The notes: a model not told the origin generated them from the letters alone. A DNA stretch of 64,000 bases from Parelaphostrongylus tenuis (GCA_019055375.1 JAHQIW010000642.1:62001-126000); one strand, 5' to 3'; positions 24,090 through 37,463 are shown, numbered from the stretch's first letter. Numbers and translations are program-made.

Positions 24090-24430
24090 CGCTGGACAAG
24101 ATTTTTCATAGGAGTCCAAATACCACTCGAAAGCTCAAATAGTTGCTAGAGTCGTATTAGCTCGAATTTTTAATACACCCTTTTGTAATGCTACAAAAAT
24201 CAAAATAATGTTATGTTTTACACGACCACGCGTTTTCTCCCTATCTCTCTCATATTTCGCCGGAGAAAACTTCTCCCTTAGAGGGATAGTATTTTTCGGT
24301 GACACTACTCTCGAAGGAATCAAAAAAATGTTTACTTTTTAAATTAACTCTTTTGACAATGCCGTAGGAGAAAGAAAATTTTATGCTATATACCTCATCA
24401 GTCAGACTTTCTCTTTAGACTGCTCATAGT
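24090..24430 (+). repeat. Diverged extra copy of the 14960-15250 segment
   Basis: Shares in order a GAAAGCT(C/T)AAAT block, the ACACGACCACG(C/T)GTTTTC block and the AAAAATGTTT.CTTTTT.AAA block with 14980-15250, 32755-33060 and 50790-51080. It is the most diverged copy. It lies just downstream of the TA run. Confidence 0.55.
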
Positions 24431-25639
24431 CATTCTAAAGCGCAAGCGCAGCTTACACTAAATTCAATGCATGTGCTTATCATCTAGGAAAGACCGTTCA
24501 ACTTCAGTTTAGCAGGGGAAACAAAGTCAAGTTCTACATATTCGGTGTGGTTGTTTTCCAGCTAATCTGTGCGGTGGGGGTGGGACGATTAATCGTTGGC
24601 TTAAAGTGTTAAACTTGTGAGATGCAACTTGTTTATACATTAAGAATTTTTTCTCCATTTTGAAAAAACTCCAGATGAAACGATTGACTCAGATCCTACA
24701 AACATTGCTCTACGCGCTCATATTCATTTCGTGGTTTCACCGAATTATACACGTGCTGAAGATCGAGGCTGCAGCGGGTGTGAAGCGGAATATCATCTTG
24801 GTTTCAACACCGTTGTTTGTTCAGCAAATCGGGTTGATTATTCATTAGTCGCAGGCCAACAGAAGAGAATCGATATAAGTGCATACATGTATATATATAT
24901 ATATATATATTTGTTTATGTATTATATACTTATATGTTTATTCGTCTATTTATTTGTATATATGTGCATAATAAAAAGCACTACTGCTCAAAAGAATATA
25001 TTAATTGCTTTCGTACAGCAACTGTTTCTATTCTGTACTTATTTGTTCCTCTTTGAAATCTCATCTTTTTTGAAAACAGGTCTTGCTTGAAAGAAAGAAG
25101 GAACTAGTTTTTGCTTGGTTATACATATATATAGGAAAATATAGGGTTATATATAAGGAAAACATCTATCCAACACTTGATTAAGTAGTGGTATGAATCG
25201 TTTCTCATTGTAACGATATATCTTAAGAAGATAATAGGAATCTCATTTTCATTACTAAGATTCAGTCTTACTATATAGTGACTAATAATGTGGATAAATG
25301 CGCCATGCTTTACAAACAGTCTTTGGTTCACTCTGGCGCTTTATCAAGCTCACCACCGCACTCCTGGCAGTAATCTGATCTCAGACTCGTAGTTATGTGT
25401 GTACGCACCACCGAATGACTGTCAGAGTCAAATATACTTTTGAATTGAGTTACGAAGCTAAATATGTTTAAAAACAGGACGCACTCCAAAGGCGAGTGAT
25501 TAACGTCAAACCTCTTAAGCTTCATACCTGTCAATGTGGTTGACGATTCACGCCTGTTTTCTAAGATACCAAAGATCGACTATTCGTCAGCCTTACGATT
25601 TCTTCTGTAGAAATGCTATTTCTGAGTGGACTGTTGCAG

Positions 25640-25750
25640 GGGATCGATCCTAATAATGTAACAGCAGCCTGTGCTCAGGACATTTGCAAGCGATTAAGTA
25701 TTCAAAACAATGTTGCGAAGAATATACTTTCTACAAAAGTTCACTTTTAG
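25640..25750 (+). pseudogene. Decayed copy of the exon-like segment at 58675
   Basis: Follows GTTGCAG and reads GIDPNNVTAACAQ in the same frame as the intact version in unit C, then diverges and ends in TAG directly before GTAAAAG. A third, further decayed copy (starting IDLDDVTGACAQ) lies at 26421-26530. The parent protein is not recognised. Confidence 0.4.
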
Positions 25751-27044
25751 GTAAAAGATATTCTTCTATTCAAAAGTCTCATTTATACACACGAATTTCG
25801 GTGCGCGAAATTCTCGTCTCATCTAATTATAACTACATCAGAGTTCGCCATCGAAAGATTTCTGAGAGTCTAAGATCTACTAACTTGAATGCTCTGATGG
25901 CAATCTTGACCTAGGTTCCATTTGAAAATAGGTGTCTGTTTTTCATGTATACAGCATTCAGATAATTAGTGTAACGAATGGTTGATTGCTGTAACCACGT
26001 GCCTTAAGAAGATATGAATGATTTTATTTACACAATGTACATCCGATTTACCATGTAATATCAGCAGTGTGGATCGATGTGCCATGCAGTACATACGCGG
26101 TCGTTGGTTCAGTCACTCCCGTTATCAAGCTCTTAATCCCGCAGTTGCTGACAATTTGATATTACACTTTTACAGAAGTATTATGCGTCCACTAATCATC
26201 AGAAGGGCCAAATACGCATTAATTGAGTCTAAGAAGCTTACTGTGATCGAACACTTAACGCAGCCCTGGGGAATTTAATCAACATCGAGCCGTTTGTCTT
26301 TTTTACCCGTCACTGTGGCTGTTGGTTTATACTAATTTTTATTACTAGAAAAAACCATTATTCTTTCAATCTAAGGGTTTCTTTTGTTGAGATACTCCTT
26401 CCAAATATTAATTTTTGGGCATCGATCTTGATGATGTAACAGGTGCTTGTGCGCAGTTTTTTAAAAGCAATTTCCCATTTCTGGATATTGTTTGCGTAGG
26501 ATATCATTTTTATGAACATTTACCTTCAAGTAAAGGTTATAATTTTCATGCAAAAGTCTAATCTATACCCGTGAACTCCGGGTAGCCGAGATTTTCATCA
26601 AGTCCGCTTTCTGAATCACAATAATTCACGCTGTGGCTTTTAAATTGAAAAGTTGCGATTGATCATTTCCCACTTCTTTTGAAAGCTTCGGAAATATATA
26701 AGCGAAGAACTAGATGGGCCCATCAGGAATAAATTGCCACTGCATTGTTCTATACTTGGCCAAATCAGTTTGCGGTGGTTTGGTGATAGGATTGGTGATA
26801 GGATATCTCCCAAACTGGATCAAACTCTTGCATAAACAGAAAGGTCAGAGCCAGATGAGAACGAAGCTGACATTAGGGTTCGACTGTTTTGTGATTTAAA
26901 TTCTGTTTGGAGGCTTGAATGGGAAAAGAAGAGATAGTAAACCACTAAATTTTTGAGAACTGGAGAAGAAGCGTCAGTGTTAGGTATAGAAGCCTTTGTG
27001 ACAGGAGACAAAAAGTTTGGAATAAAAGGTCGACATCTTTAACT

Positions 27045-27430
27045 TCGACACATGATCAAACATGTTTTTTGTTGGCTGAGCTAACAGTATGAGGTTGATA
27101 AAAAACTCATCTATTCGGCTAACCCATCGACCCGTTTCGTCTTCGCCAGAGCCGGTAATTCGAATTGTAGCCGAAGGTTGTTGCTCGTCGTTGTGCCCCT
27201 CGAATAAGACCATAGGCGAAAGAGATCGTTGACTCGAGCGGGTCTACCGCAGAAGATTCGACTTGAATGAAACGAACACAGAACTAAACGAGGACCAATG
27301 ATTCGAACCACCTGCCCCGAATGAAATGAAAAGTGTCAGAACATTAGCAGGCCAAGAAAAATTCTCTCATCGACTTCGTGCTGTTGGCTCAATCAGCAGG
27401 AAATATGATCGACAATGTTTGATATCGTGG
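27045..27430. repeat. Foldback element, copy B
   Basis: Intact version of the foldback at 6830. The left arm 27060-27180 (CATGTTTTTTGTTGGCTGAG, then GGCTAACCC) pairs with the right arm 27330-27420 (GCAGGCC, then GTTGGCTCAATCAGCAGGAA). The minus-strand frame through the left arm ends in the PALAKTKRVDGLAE-type string also seen at 44382-44582, 2704-3006 and 59378-59629. Confidence 0.65.
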
Positions 27431-29774
27431 ACATGAAAAGGGAGATGTAGCTTTTTCCGGTTCACATATTATCGATTCCGTTCTTAGTCTCATCATCGCT
27501 CCACTGATCTCAGTGAAAGTCTGATCAACATGGTTTGTTTCTAATCGCTCAATTGTCGTTCTGCGCATTAGATTCCGTTCGGTTTTACATGAGCATCTTT
27601 TAGGGAGTAGAAGTTCTCTGCTCTTCTTTTCACAATATTAGGATGTTGCACCTGTTCAGTAGACACTTTATTAAGTCGACTTCACAGAGTCTTTTCTTTT
27701 TATTGTGCGGACCCAGTACTTCCAAGACTCAATTCGTCTTCGTCCTGAACGTCGTAGAATACTGGTTGAACGAGAATCCTTGCAATTTCGAGAATAGCCT
27801 GGCTGTAGCGTTCCATAGGCGTTGTTGTTGGCTGCCGAAGAATGTTAGAGGCGGGGGAGGTAGAGCTCGGCTTCAAGCGCGCCGCGACGAGCATCACAAC
27901 CACTCGGTGCCACGGCGCCATTTCGGTACAAAAACGTTAGCCGAGAACAAATGAAATAGCGATGCCTTTTGCAGTATACAAGATTTCTAGGACGAAAATC
28001 ACACCAAAAGAGCCCTGAGCTAATCAGGAACTGCCGAAGTGGCCGATGTGACATTATATAGGTGTCGTAGTGACCACACGGCAAAACACACGGCTTCATG
28101 CACCGCCACAAAACAGAAAGTGGGCGTCCTTGTTAAGAATTTCAAAAACTGATGATCATCACCAAACGCCTTCTCCATTACAGCTCACAATCCTATCGAT
28201 AAGAATGTGAATGAAGCTCTCGGCGTGGTCCAGTCCCTGAAGGAAGAGCTATAAATGACATCATAAAGCATCGTTAGAGGTGATTTCAGCGCATACGTGG
28301 CGACAATGACTCGCGGTGGCCTACCGATTTATCAAGCTAATGACGCTGTTCTCCCAGACAATTCTTGTGCCATGTCGCCAACCCCGGGAGGTATAAGGCC
28401 TAGTGGGTCTTGAGCTCAGGGTCGAACCATCGACATCGTGTGCGCCGCAGGACACCTCCCCCCCCCCACCACTGCGCCGCATGCCTTAGTTGAGAACCAA
28501 TATGCGCTTCGATACGAGGCACCCGCCGAGCGTAAGCCCGAGGTCAGCTCAGAATTAGGCGTCGTTTCCAGAAGTCCGTAGTAAACATAGAATTAGGCGT
28601 CACGTTCAGTACGGTAATCTCAGAGGAGGTCAGTTGCGGCCGTTTTGCGCCAGAGGCAGGTTGGTGGCTTCACAGCTCTGCCTCTGTTATTTTTTTCAAA
28701 GCTCGGTTTAGTAGAGTCGATTTTTTTAGTATTCAATGTTTATTGTGTCATTAATTACTCATATTTGTACTAATATCAATTCCTTGATTCTTTTTATCAG
28801 TGTAATTCGATTTTATCAAGAATATTGGGTTAACAGGAAATTTTCCCGGAGTTTTTCGGTTTTCTTCATTACTTTTCACGCAATTAAGTTTTCTTTTACT
28901 ATGATTCAGAGCAGCTTCTCGCGTCTATTGTGGTATAAAACACTTATGCGTTTGGGTTCTTTGTGCCTCTGAGGGAACAAATAAAAAAGCGATCTCATTT
29001 GATGGAGAGCAACTTTTCATAAAAGTGTTACAAACCTTTTGAAAGCTGAGACTTCAGGCTGCAGCCATACGTCGCTGGTTTCCAAGGAAGCCTTTTTCTC
29101 GTTGCTACAGGAGGAGATTTGTTGTGCTGAAGACGCGTATATTTCTCGCCAGATGGAGCTCTTTTCCTGGACTATTAGTAATCATTTGATAGCGTAGTCG
29201 TTTCTGATTCCAACGCTGTGCTTATATCCTGAAAAGATCGTTTCTCTGCAACGCAGCACGTAAAGCAAGTTGAATTCGCATATGCGACCAGGTTTTGGAA
29301 AAACAGCGACGTGGGGCCGTAGCCTGAAGTCCTAGCTTTCGAATGATTACCAATGCTCCTATGTAGAGTTCCTCTTCGGCGAATGAGATTGGTTTTTCAT
29401 TTGCCTCTCATGACCATAAAGTGCCTATATTTGTTTTGAAACGAAATTGTCTCAAGAGCAGAAACGATTTTTGATGCGACACGAGTTTCGTCGCGTGCCA
29501 AAGCAGCACTTGACCCAAACAATACTCGTGTCGCATCAACAGTCGTTTTTTGCTCTCAGAACAACCCTATCTTAAAGCGATTGTAAAAGTTTTTTACATC
29601 AAAATAATCGCCAGATACTGCTCTAAACGATAGTAAAAGCAGAAACCTAAATGCATGAAATAATCAACTAATATGAAAAAGTCCAGAAAATCTGTTTCCC
29701 ACCGAATTGATGAAGACGTACTCAGTAAGAGATCCGCAGTATAAAAAGTGTGATTTTAAACCAGTCATTCGGAG

Positions 29775-30445
29775 TGCATGGTGGCTCAATGGTTGGAGGT
29801 ACTTTGCGTCGCACACAAAGTCGACGGTTTGATCTCGCGCTCATGGCTCACTTAGTCGTCCATTCTTCCAGGGTCGCTAATTTGGTATCGCACTGGTCTC
29901 AGACGTGTCTGAAAAGATAAGCAGCACTGACTCGGTGCAGCCTGAGGCCACCGCGAGTCATTATAAAGGTCAGATATGCATTCAATCACCTCAAACGAAG
30001 TGAAAATTGAGGGCGAATGCATGGCGCATCCCTTAGGGATTGATCAACGCCGAAAGCTTTTTTATTCTCTATTACACTCGACTGTTGAATCATTTTTGCG
30101 TTCGGGAAATTCTATAAAAATAACCACAGGAAGCTGCTCTAAAAGATGGTGAAAAGAATAAAGCCCTCGGCTTTGGCCAGTCCCTGAGAAATGCGCCATA
30201 AATTCGTCTTTAACTGCGTTTGAGGTTATTGAATGCATATCTGGCCTTCACAGTTACTCGTGGTGGCTTCCTCCGTATCGAGTCAGTGCTGCTTATCCTT
30301 CCAGACAAGTCTGAGATTAGTCGGGAACCATTTATCGACCCTGGAGAGATGGATGGCTTGTTGAGTCATGAGCCTGAAATCGAACCATCGGCGCTGTGTG
30401 CGACGTAGAACCCCTCTTAGCACTGATCCACATGCGCTCTTGTCA
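29775..30445. repeat. Foldback element with tRNA-like ends, copy B
   Basis: Same architecture as 10640-11290. The left outer end carries GGTGGCTCAATGGTTGGAGG and a B-box-like GACGGTTTGATCTC; the right outer end is its complement, with an AAATCGAACCATCG block. The central inverted GCATGGCGCATCCC / GAAATGCGCCAT blocks are visible near 30020 and 30190. Confidence 0.7.
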
Positions 30446-30931
30446 GGAATTAAGGTGCTGGTCCGACTCCCTATCCCTAAAGTTCCATCCAATCACCGGA
30501 TAATGGCATCAGATTAGTTTTCTTCTAGAGTGCAAGGACATTTGAATCGACCCGTTCTTGCTCTTGAAATAAACCTCTGGAATGATGAATCAAGAAAACG
30601 AATGGAATGCTAGAAGTACTGACATCCGCATAGAAAAAAAATGTGGTAGACGCTGGCTAAAATAGTCGAAAACGATGGTAAAACAAGAACTTAAACGCAT
30701 GAAGAATAGTGCATGAAAATGAAAAATGCTGGGAAATTTCTTGCTAACTCAAGAGAAAAGTGAAATTTCTTCTTTTTTTTTTCAAGAAAGATAAGGAGGA
30801 TAAGTCTGATCAGGAGTTGACTGATTGACTTTCACGAAATCTCACCATGTAGAAGATATAGAAAATATACTTTGAAAATGTGCAAAACTTTGAACTCCAA
30901 GTGGGAACGGGCCCACGCACTTCACCTTTTT

Positions 30932-30998
30932 GATGGTGTAGTGGTAGCACGCTCATCTCCAAACGGTGAAAGGCGGGTTCGATTCCCGCCTGAGGTCT
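30932..30998 (+). pseudogene. tRNA-like segment, best preserved copy
   Basis: D-arm-like GTGTAGTGGTAGCAC, an anticodon-like stem TCATC with GGTGA, and a fully paired T arm GCGGG / TTCGATT / CCCGC followed by CTGAGGT. The anticodon loop lacks U33, and the D arm spacing leaves extra bases, so it is unlikely to be charged. It is conserved in position in units A (11763) and C (48134). Confidence 0.5.
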
Positions 30999-33689
30999 GA
31001 AGTTTTGCTGATTATCAAACATTTTTGGATGTACACTTAGATCATAATGCCACACTAAAAAGCGGTTGATTAAAGAATTCTTGTTGATTTCGCAAAAGAT
31101 CGATCTTAGGGACTGATCTTTCATTTAAAACTTCGACGAGTTTTCTCTTCTTCTTGTTCTTCATGAAAAGCGATGGGTGACGTTTCTGGCAACTTCCTCT
31201 TCTTCAGGACTTGACCTCACTTCTGCGGTCACCAACTTCCCAGCTGTGAATTATCCTGTAAACAAGCTAGCTGAATATGTGGAACTTGATCTTATTTTCC
31301 TTGCTACACTGCAGGGAAGCGCTCTTTCCAGAAAATAAGCACAGCATCATAACCTTTGAATACTAGGCTATCGAAAGATCACTGACAGTCTGGAGAAAAA
31401 GCTCTGTTTTGCGAGAAAAATGCGTTTGTGAAACGCGCAGGTTTTCATTCTGTAATAGCGTCAAAAAAGATCTTTTCGAAATCATTCTACGTGGGGCTGT
31501 AGCCAGAAATCTATGCTTTTGAATGATTACTAACAATCCCATGAAAAGTTACTGTCCAGCGAATGAGATCGGCTCTTCATTTGTCGCCTTATTATGGACA
31601 TACACCGTATATGAACGTGTAAAGAAATCTTAGAGTGTTGGAGTTAGTGAAAATAAAATCGTATACCACATGTGAATCGCGCTGCGCATTGAATCAATCG
31701 CGTGACTGATACAAAACCACCACGACAAGATTTGAGCGCCGAGTGCGGAACCTCGTCTTCTTTTGGCTGCTACAGCGTGATAAGAAGTCCTTTTCAAAAA
31801 CCAAGGACACCATCGAGATCGCCGAGGCTTGAGGTATCGAATGATTACCAAATTTCTCGCGAAAATGCTTTATTTAGCGGTAAATGCCCAAGCATGGAAT
31901 ATATACTATTTGTACTCTTATAATTCACTAAAAAGGTCCTTTAGGAAATGAAATATAGCATTGAAATTTTCGACATTTAATCATTAAAACTACCACCAGA
32001 ATTTCCACAAAGAAATCGAAAGCGCATATTTCTTATAGATTGAAAATAAGTCCGAATAGCTGGAAGTGCCGTAATCTTTTTCAAAGTAGTGGTCTACAGG
32101 CTTATACGGATAGCATTACATCAAAATAAATGCTCCGAGCTTGAGGAAGGAGAGGCTCCGTAAGCGTCAGTTCTCAACATTGAAGAAGAAGATGGATTGA
32201 CCTCGCGGAAGCTCACTGGAAAAGGACAGTTTCTGATTAACGCTTTCAGGACCACCTTTGATAGGTAGGCGGCGTTGCGCCGTCGCTTGTGCGGCAGTCA
32301 CAAGCAGGCAGCATCTGCATGTCTGGCTGTCTGCTTGCCTTCTCACGAGACGCGACGCCACCACTACAGTATCTGTGAGATTTGACGTTGCGCTACTTGG
32401 TACGAAAAGTACCACGTGGGCCTCAAGGGTTAGGAGTTTCGGACAGCAGGACACCTCTAACCACTGCACCACACGCGCGAGCTAACAGCGACTACGATCT
32501 CTATGCGACGCATCCGTCGAGGACACGCGTGTGGTAAGCTCAAAATTAGGTGTCCTTCGTAGAACTCCGTAATAGACACGGAATTAGGCGGCATTACTTA
32601 CGGTTATCTCACGCAAAATAACCATGATACTTTTTATCCATCATTTGATTTTTTCTAGAATAATCGGTTGACAAGAAATTTACCGAGCTATTCGTTTTTG
32701 TTAACTTTTCTGATGCTTGTCCATTATGAGGCAGCAAATGAAAAGCCGATTTTTAGTAGTCATTTGAAAGCTTGGCTCTCTGGATAAAGCCCCGCTTGGT
32801 CGATTTTCGCAATGACTTTTTTTAACGCTGTAAAATCCAAAATAAAATCATGTTTCGCACAACCACGTGTTCTTTTCTCATATCGCTTATATTTCGCTGA
32901 ACTAAACTCTCTTCTTAGAGTACCAATACTCTTCCCAGAGCACAAGTTTCGTAGAACTCAAAAATATGTTTGCTTTCTGAAAAAGCTCTTTTGGCAGCGC
33001 TATAGGAGAAGGAAAAGATTTGTGCTTTGAACCTCGCTCGACAAGCTCTTCCTTTAGACTGATGATGATTATTCGGTAGCGTAAGTTCCAATGATTCCAA
33101 TGTTGGGCTTATTTTGTGGACGTATTGTTAGCAGGGAAGACAGAATGGAGTTTTACATTTTCGGCGAACAAGTTTATCCGTTAGTGTGACATGTAACTTG
33201 TTATACAATCTGGGATTTTTTTCCTCCACCTTGAATAAAACTCCTAATAAAACGATCCAATCAGATACTACAAAATTCCTCTGCACGCTGATATGCTTTT
33301 ATGGCTTCCAGGTAATGATACCCGCGATTTTAAAAAACGCGAGCGGCGGTATCAGACATAATTTTTATACTGGATGCTACAGCCTTGTAAAAGGGTTTTT
33401 TTCGAAAAAACGGCGGTATAGGACTGTAGCGAGATATAGGCTTTCGAGTGATTACAATACTCCTCTAAAAAATTCCTGTAGAGCGAATGAGATCGGTTTA
33501 TAGATTTATCGTTTTCTAACATATAAGTACTTTACAGAGCTATTCATATATTGATCCAGCCTCAATTGCTGAAAGAGAAAAGACTGAGGGCCTAGATTGA
33601 TGCTCATCCACTGACGGTCGCTTGCGAAGCTCGAGGTAGCGATGGTATGGTTACAGTACTATTTTCTTGAAATGTACCTAAAAAGAAAG

Positions 33690-35700
33690 AAAGTATTGCA
33701 TTCAATGGGTAGAAATAACAGAGGTTGTACACATTAGTGATAATGCATCAGATGTTCCAAAAAAAATACAGTAAAAAATAAGGAATAAATCCTACGGCAT
33801 TAATCAATCTCTGAGGGATGCGTTGTGCATTCGACCTCATCAAACATCACGAATGAGGCTCGTTATACACCTGACCTCTAGAATGGCTTGTGATGGCCTA
33901 ACGATGTATCAGGTCAGTGTAGTAATCCTCTCAGACAAGTTTGGTGGCAATTTGCCCTGACCCCGAAGAAAGACGAAGTTCGATGAGCCATGAGCACAGG
34001 ATCAAACCAACGACCACGTGTGAGTTGTGGGCACCTCTAACCACGATCACACATGCCAAGAAAAAGTCTCGAGAGGTAAACAAATTTGGTGGATGGCCTT
34101 TGTTCTTTGTTCAAAGAAAGACGAACCACTGACCACTCAAGGTTTTTCACCCTTTCCTTCTTTTTTTCTCTTCATCTGAATTCGTAAAAATGATAACTAA
34201 GAAACTCGGAAACAAGGTAAACGATACATTCTTGTCGATATGTATGTCGACTGTCAGTCTGACTAGGTTCGATAGCGATATGTGCTTGACAGGCCAAATC
34301 GTTCAAGGCTGATTGCTGACAGATCGATAACTTGTATCACAGAAATAGTGACAGCAGAGCAGCACCATCGGTGCTGCAGCTCGGAAAAAGTGAATCACTA
34401 ATTCAACTCCTGGGCTCGCAAGTTCTGTATATCGCTCAGTCAATATAATTGTATTTATAGCTGTGACATCATACCAGTGCTACGATGGCTTTCAAATAAG
34501 ATATTCTTGCCGATTACTTATATCCAATTGCTGTCTGTGTGACCGCGGTTCGGTAGCGACGCGTAATTATCATGTCAGTAACGGTCAGTTGCTGATAGAT
34601 CGATACCTTGTAACATAAAGAGAGTAGTAAAGCACAACAGGAGCTCCACATCGTAGTGATTAGAGCGGGTCATCATTTAGGTTAAGACAAGGGTTCAGAT
34701 CCTGCCCAAGGTTCATAGTTTCACATATAACTCACTGAACGTAGTACCGGATTATCAACACTGTCAACCGACTATATTGAGATCCCGCTAAAAATTAATA
34801 CATCCTAACAGTACATTTTAGCCTTTCATGAAATCTGTCATGGCACTTATAAAATGCTACTGCACTTGTTTCGGCATTTCTGATCAGCAGCACAGTGCCT
34901 TATAGTCAGTTAGTTTCATGGGGTTATACCCCTTATGTAGAGCAATCGACGCCGAACTACTTACACCCAACTATATATATATACTTACCGTCTCGAACAC
35001 GGATACATATCCCCGACGTTTATACCGGATACGAGTCCAGGACCTCCGACCAGACCGCAAGAAATATTCGATATGATGTTCCCATAGAATTCGGCATTAG
35101 CATAATATCGAACTGTTGAGGTCTGGCTACCTAGAGAGAGAAAAGACACTAAATAAAATCAATGGGTAAGTGGCGCATTGGTTAATATCATCAACAACAG
35201 GGTTAATGAAACACACACATATCGACTCTTGAGAATCAATATCTGAACAGATTCTACTACTTATCAAAACTAAGACACTCATGCCAGGCTATTTCAAGTT
35301 CTTATCTATACATGTTTACAACATGAATCCCAATACAATCGTAAACAATATAAAGGTGAGATCCATTGCGATGTCTTAGGTACGCTCGCAAGCCTAAACA
35401 ATTGGATTTTAGATAAGAAATCCACGTAAATATATAAACTAGCAACAGAAGCGAAAGCTAGTAATATAGCGGAAAGCAGGAGACGAACAGCTGTAAGACT
35501 AAGGATGTGTAAGCTCTGAAAACGGACTTTTTTGTGGGAAGGAGGAGAGGAGTAGGAGGAAGAGTAGAGTAGTATGACTAGGGAGAGGGGAAAGGGGAGT
35601 GGGCTAAGAATATTTTTGTTGGGAATCAATATTCAAGGAAGTCCTTGAACAAACCTTAGTAGCTTGATATAGTTACGGTTTGAGAAGAGAAGCAAAATCA
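33690..35700. other. No supported gene; scattered tRNA-like repeats
   Basis: Contains one reversed tRNA-like SINE-type end near 33960-34065 and another near 34650-34720. The frame at 34895-35119 (plus) and the minus frame at 35306-35629 have no recognisable motif. Sought here without success: the missing C-terminal exons of the idhg relic (an MPNLYGNI-type motif on the minus strand). Confidence 0.5.
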
Positions 35701-35711
35701 AAAACAGAAAC

Positions 35712-35796
35712 CTACTAGCTGCATGGATGCATTATCCACAATCATCGAGTCGAACTTTACCTCAGGATATTCCTTCTCGGCGATTTCCTGGGACAC
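35712..35796 (-). pseudogene. idhg: idhg exon with the MIVDNASMQLV motif
   Basis: 85 bases (28 codons plus one base) after TTACAG, reading VSQEIAEKEYPEVKFDSM and then IVDNASMQLV, followed by a GTTTCT donor in phase 1. The downstream exons (the MPNLYG region and the C-terminal lobe) were not found on the minus strand at lower coordinates. Confidence 0.82.
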
Positions 35797-35855
35797 CTGT
35801 AATGTTAGTATCACTAATCTGGATAATATACAATCTTCCAAGATAAAGTAAGTAC

Positions 35856-35987
35856 CCTCAGGAACAAGCCGTCTCCCAGTTTTTGAATATTTGCTTTGTG
35901 AACAGCAGTGATATTCTTGCGACCGTATTTTTTCGCATACTGGAACGCAAAGCGCGAAATCCGTTCAATTTTCTTCCGAGTCACACT
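35856..35987 (-). pseudogene. idhg: idhg exon with the [15 protein letters not shown] motif
   Basis: 44 codons, acceptor GTTTAG and donor AGG|GTACTT. It reads [18 protein letters not shown], then [19 protein letters not shown]. The first part is shorter than expected at its 5' edge, consistent with a deletion that removed the exon start and reused a nearby AG. Confidence 0.85.
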
Positions 35988-36083
35988 CTAAACGAAATCA
36001 TTCGTTAAAGTCAACTTATGGAGTTACTGAGATCGATCACAGTAGCTGAGAAAAAGTCCTAAAGGTAGGAAAAAAGGTCGCAC

Positions 36084-36143
36084 GTGCTCCAAGCCAGAGT
36101 ATTCTCCCTCGGTATTTTCGCGAATGATAATCATATCGATATC
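36084..36143 (-). pseudogene. idhg: idhg exon with the RENTEGEYSGLEH motif
   Basis: 20 codons after TTTGCAG, reading DIDMIIIRENTEGEYSGLEH and then a GTGCGA donor. The family normally continues with roughly eleven more residues before the T.K segment. These are found neither here nor in the 96-base gap to the next exon. Confidence 0.85.
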
Positions 36144-36554
36144 CTGCAAAGATTCTTTCAGCGTCAACCAACCTGATGTGGCCAGGCGCAGTAAAAAAAA
36201 ATTGAAATAGAGGCTAAAAGAATACAGCTTTCCGACATTCACTAATTATTAAGGGATGCGCCATGTACTCGACTTCATCAAGTATTCGCTGAGCCCCCGA
36301 AGGAAGAAAGGCATAACTAGCTTTTGGAGCGACGGTATTGGACCATCGATTACGTGTGTGTCGCAAGGCACCTCCAGCCACTGTGCGACATGGCCCCTTA
36401 TCAATTATCATATGATAATCCTGCAACGATTCTTCGAGACTAGACCGATTTGATGTAGCTCAACGAATCAAAAAAAAAAACGATTGAAATAATTCACTGC
36501 TCTTTCTTTGTGAACAAAGCAGATGTTTTTGACGCACTAATCGCTCAAGTAGTC

Positions 36555-37112
36555 AACGTTTCAGCGATTTCGCCTTCTTCAAGGCGTGGAAAGATCTGGC
36601 TGCCCACAACCCCGTCAGTCAAACACCTCCATTACTTCAATAGAAAAAACACCAAATCTACACTTCAATAGCATCAAGCACAAAATAACTTTTGCAAATA
36701 ATCATTCCATTTTTATGAGTCCACCATGGAGTTGTCCAAGTGGAAATCACTCGTGCAGAGATAGCGTGCGGAGAGTTTGTTGGAACAGTTTTGTGCTTGA
36801 TGCTATTTAAATTTCGGTTTGATGACTTTTTCTTCTCAAGTGAGGGAGGTGTTAAGCCCTTCAAGGACTGAACGGCTCGTTTCGTACCGTGCCGCGCGAC
36901 GTCAAACCTCACTCAGCTATTGTAATGGCGGCGTCGCGTTTCGTGGGAAAGGAGGCATAGGCAGCTAGGCATGCAGGTGCCACGTCAGCGACCGCACAAC
37001 GTCGCTTGCCTATCAACGTTGGTCCTCAAACGGTTAGCTGACTGACTAAGGCGAACCTAATCTTTTCAAACTCTAAAGAAGGCGAAACTGCTGGAACGTC
37101 AGCTGTTCAAAT
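36555..37112. repeat. Foldback element in an idhg intron
   Basis: The ends are inverted: AACGTTTCAGCGATTTCGCC then TTCTTC on the left, GAAGGCGAAACTGC then TGGAACGTCAGC on the right. A second, inner palindrome around the AGCATCAAGCACAAAA block near 36670 pairs with TTTTGTGCTTGATGCT near 36790. The terminal motif is the one seen in the 6830 and 59340 foldbacks. The inside also holds a reversed GC-rich repeat (about 36860-37045). Confidence 0.6.
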
Positions 37113-37334
37113 GAATTGTATTCTATTATAACCTTGTATTGGGATTACAAAGCTAAAAAAGTGTGAATTGATCAGACAATCCCAAGGATAGTATACAGTC
37201 GGTCTTGAGAACATACAAAATCAACATAATTCTGGTACTCAAAGCAAGTTCGTCTATTGTTTTAGAAGGCCAAGTGAGCAAAAGTAAAGGCCCGAAGCAT
37301 CTTATAGACAAGTGAAGAAACGACGAAAACATAC

Positions 37335-37463
37335 CCGATGTCTACTACGTATCGAAGGTATGCTACAGCAATGTAACACGTTTGCGAAGAGATCCAATTC
37401 CCTTCTCAGCTCCACATTTCGCGATTTGAACATCGGATCATCAAATTTCGACTCGATGTTTCC
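37335..37463 (-). pseudogene. idhg: idhg exon with the LFANVLHC motif
   Basis: 43 codons, acceptor TTTTAG before GGA and donor CGG|GTATGT, phase 0 at both ends. It reads GNIESKFDDP, then ELRRELDLFANVLHC, then SIRSRHR, the substrate-loop region of the family. Open and joined in frame to its neighbours. Confidence 0.85.

Larger units (their letters stand above)
6285..26600 (+). repeat. Long repeat unit, copy A
   Basis: The order of landmarks matches copy C and, in its first third, copy B. Examples are the foldback near 6830, the tRNA-like foldback near 10640, the GC-rich repeat near 14340, and the CTGCTGAGCGCACGAGC landmark near 17155 (51930 in C). In one 60-base stretch compared by eye (22162 here, 56481 in C) 50 bases agree. 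Copy A is longer than C mainly because of an RTE remnant (7120-8315), two hammerhead elements (11916-12589, 15256-15795) and an internal duplication near 19080-21500. Most of it is non-coding. Confidence 0.8.
26640..33680 (+). repeat. Long repeat unit, copy B (partial)
   Basis: Begins GTTGCGATTGATCATTTCCCACTT, matching 6430 onward in unit A, and follows the order of unit A as far as the counterpart of about 16430. It then stops and gives way to unrelated sequence. The RTE and hammerhead insertions of unit A are absent, so it supplies the empty-site reference. Non-coding apart from repeat-borne frames. Confidence 0.8.

Noticed and set aside
30932..30998. Functional tRNA gene
   Set aside because: The T arm is perfect but the anticodon loop lacks U33, the acceptor stem pairs poorly and the D-arm spacing is wrong; the homologous copies are further decayed.
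36024..36242. 72-residue minus-strand frame starting MNVGKLYS as a complete small protein
   Set aside because: Only 20 residues in its middle (the RENTEGEYSGLEH exon) are coding; the rest is intron read-through, shown by the TTTGCAG acceptor and GTGCGA donor.
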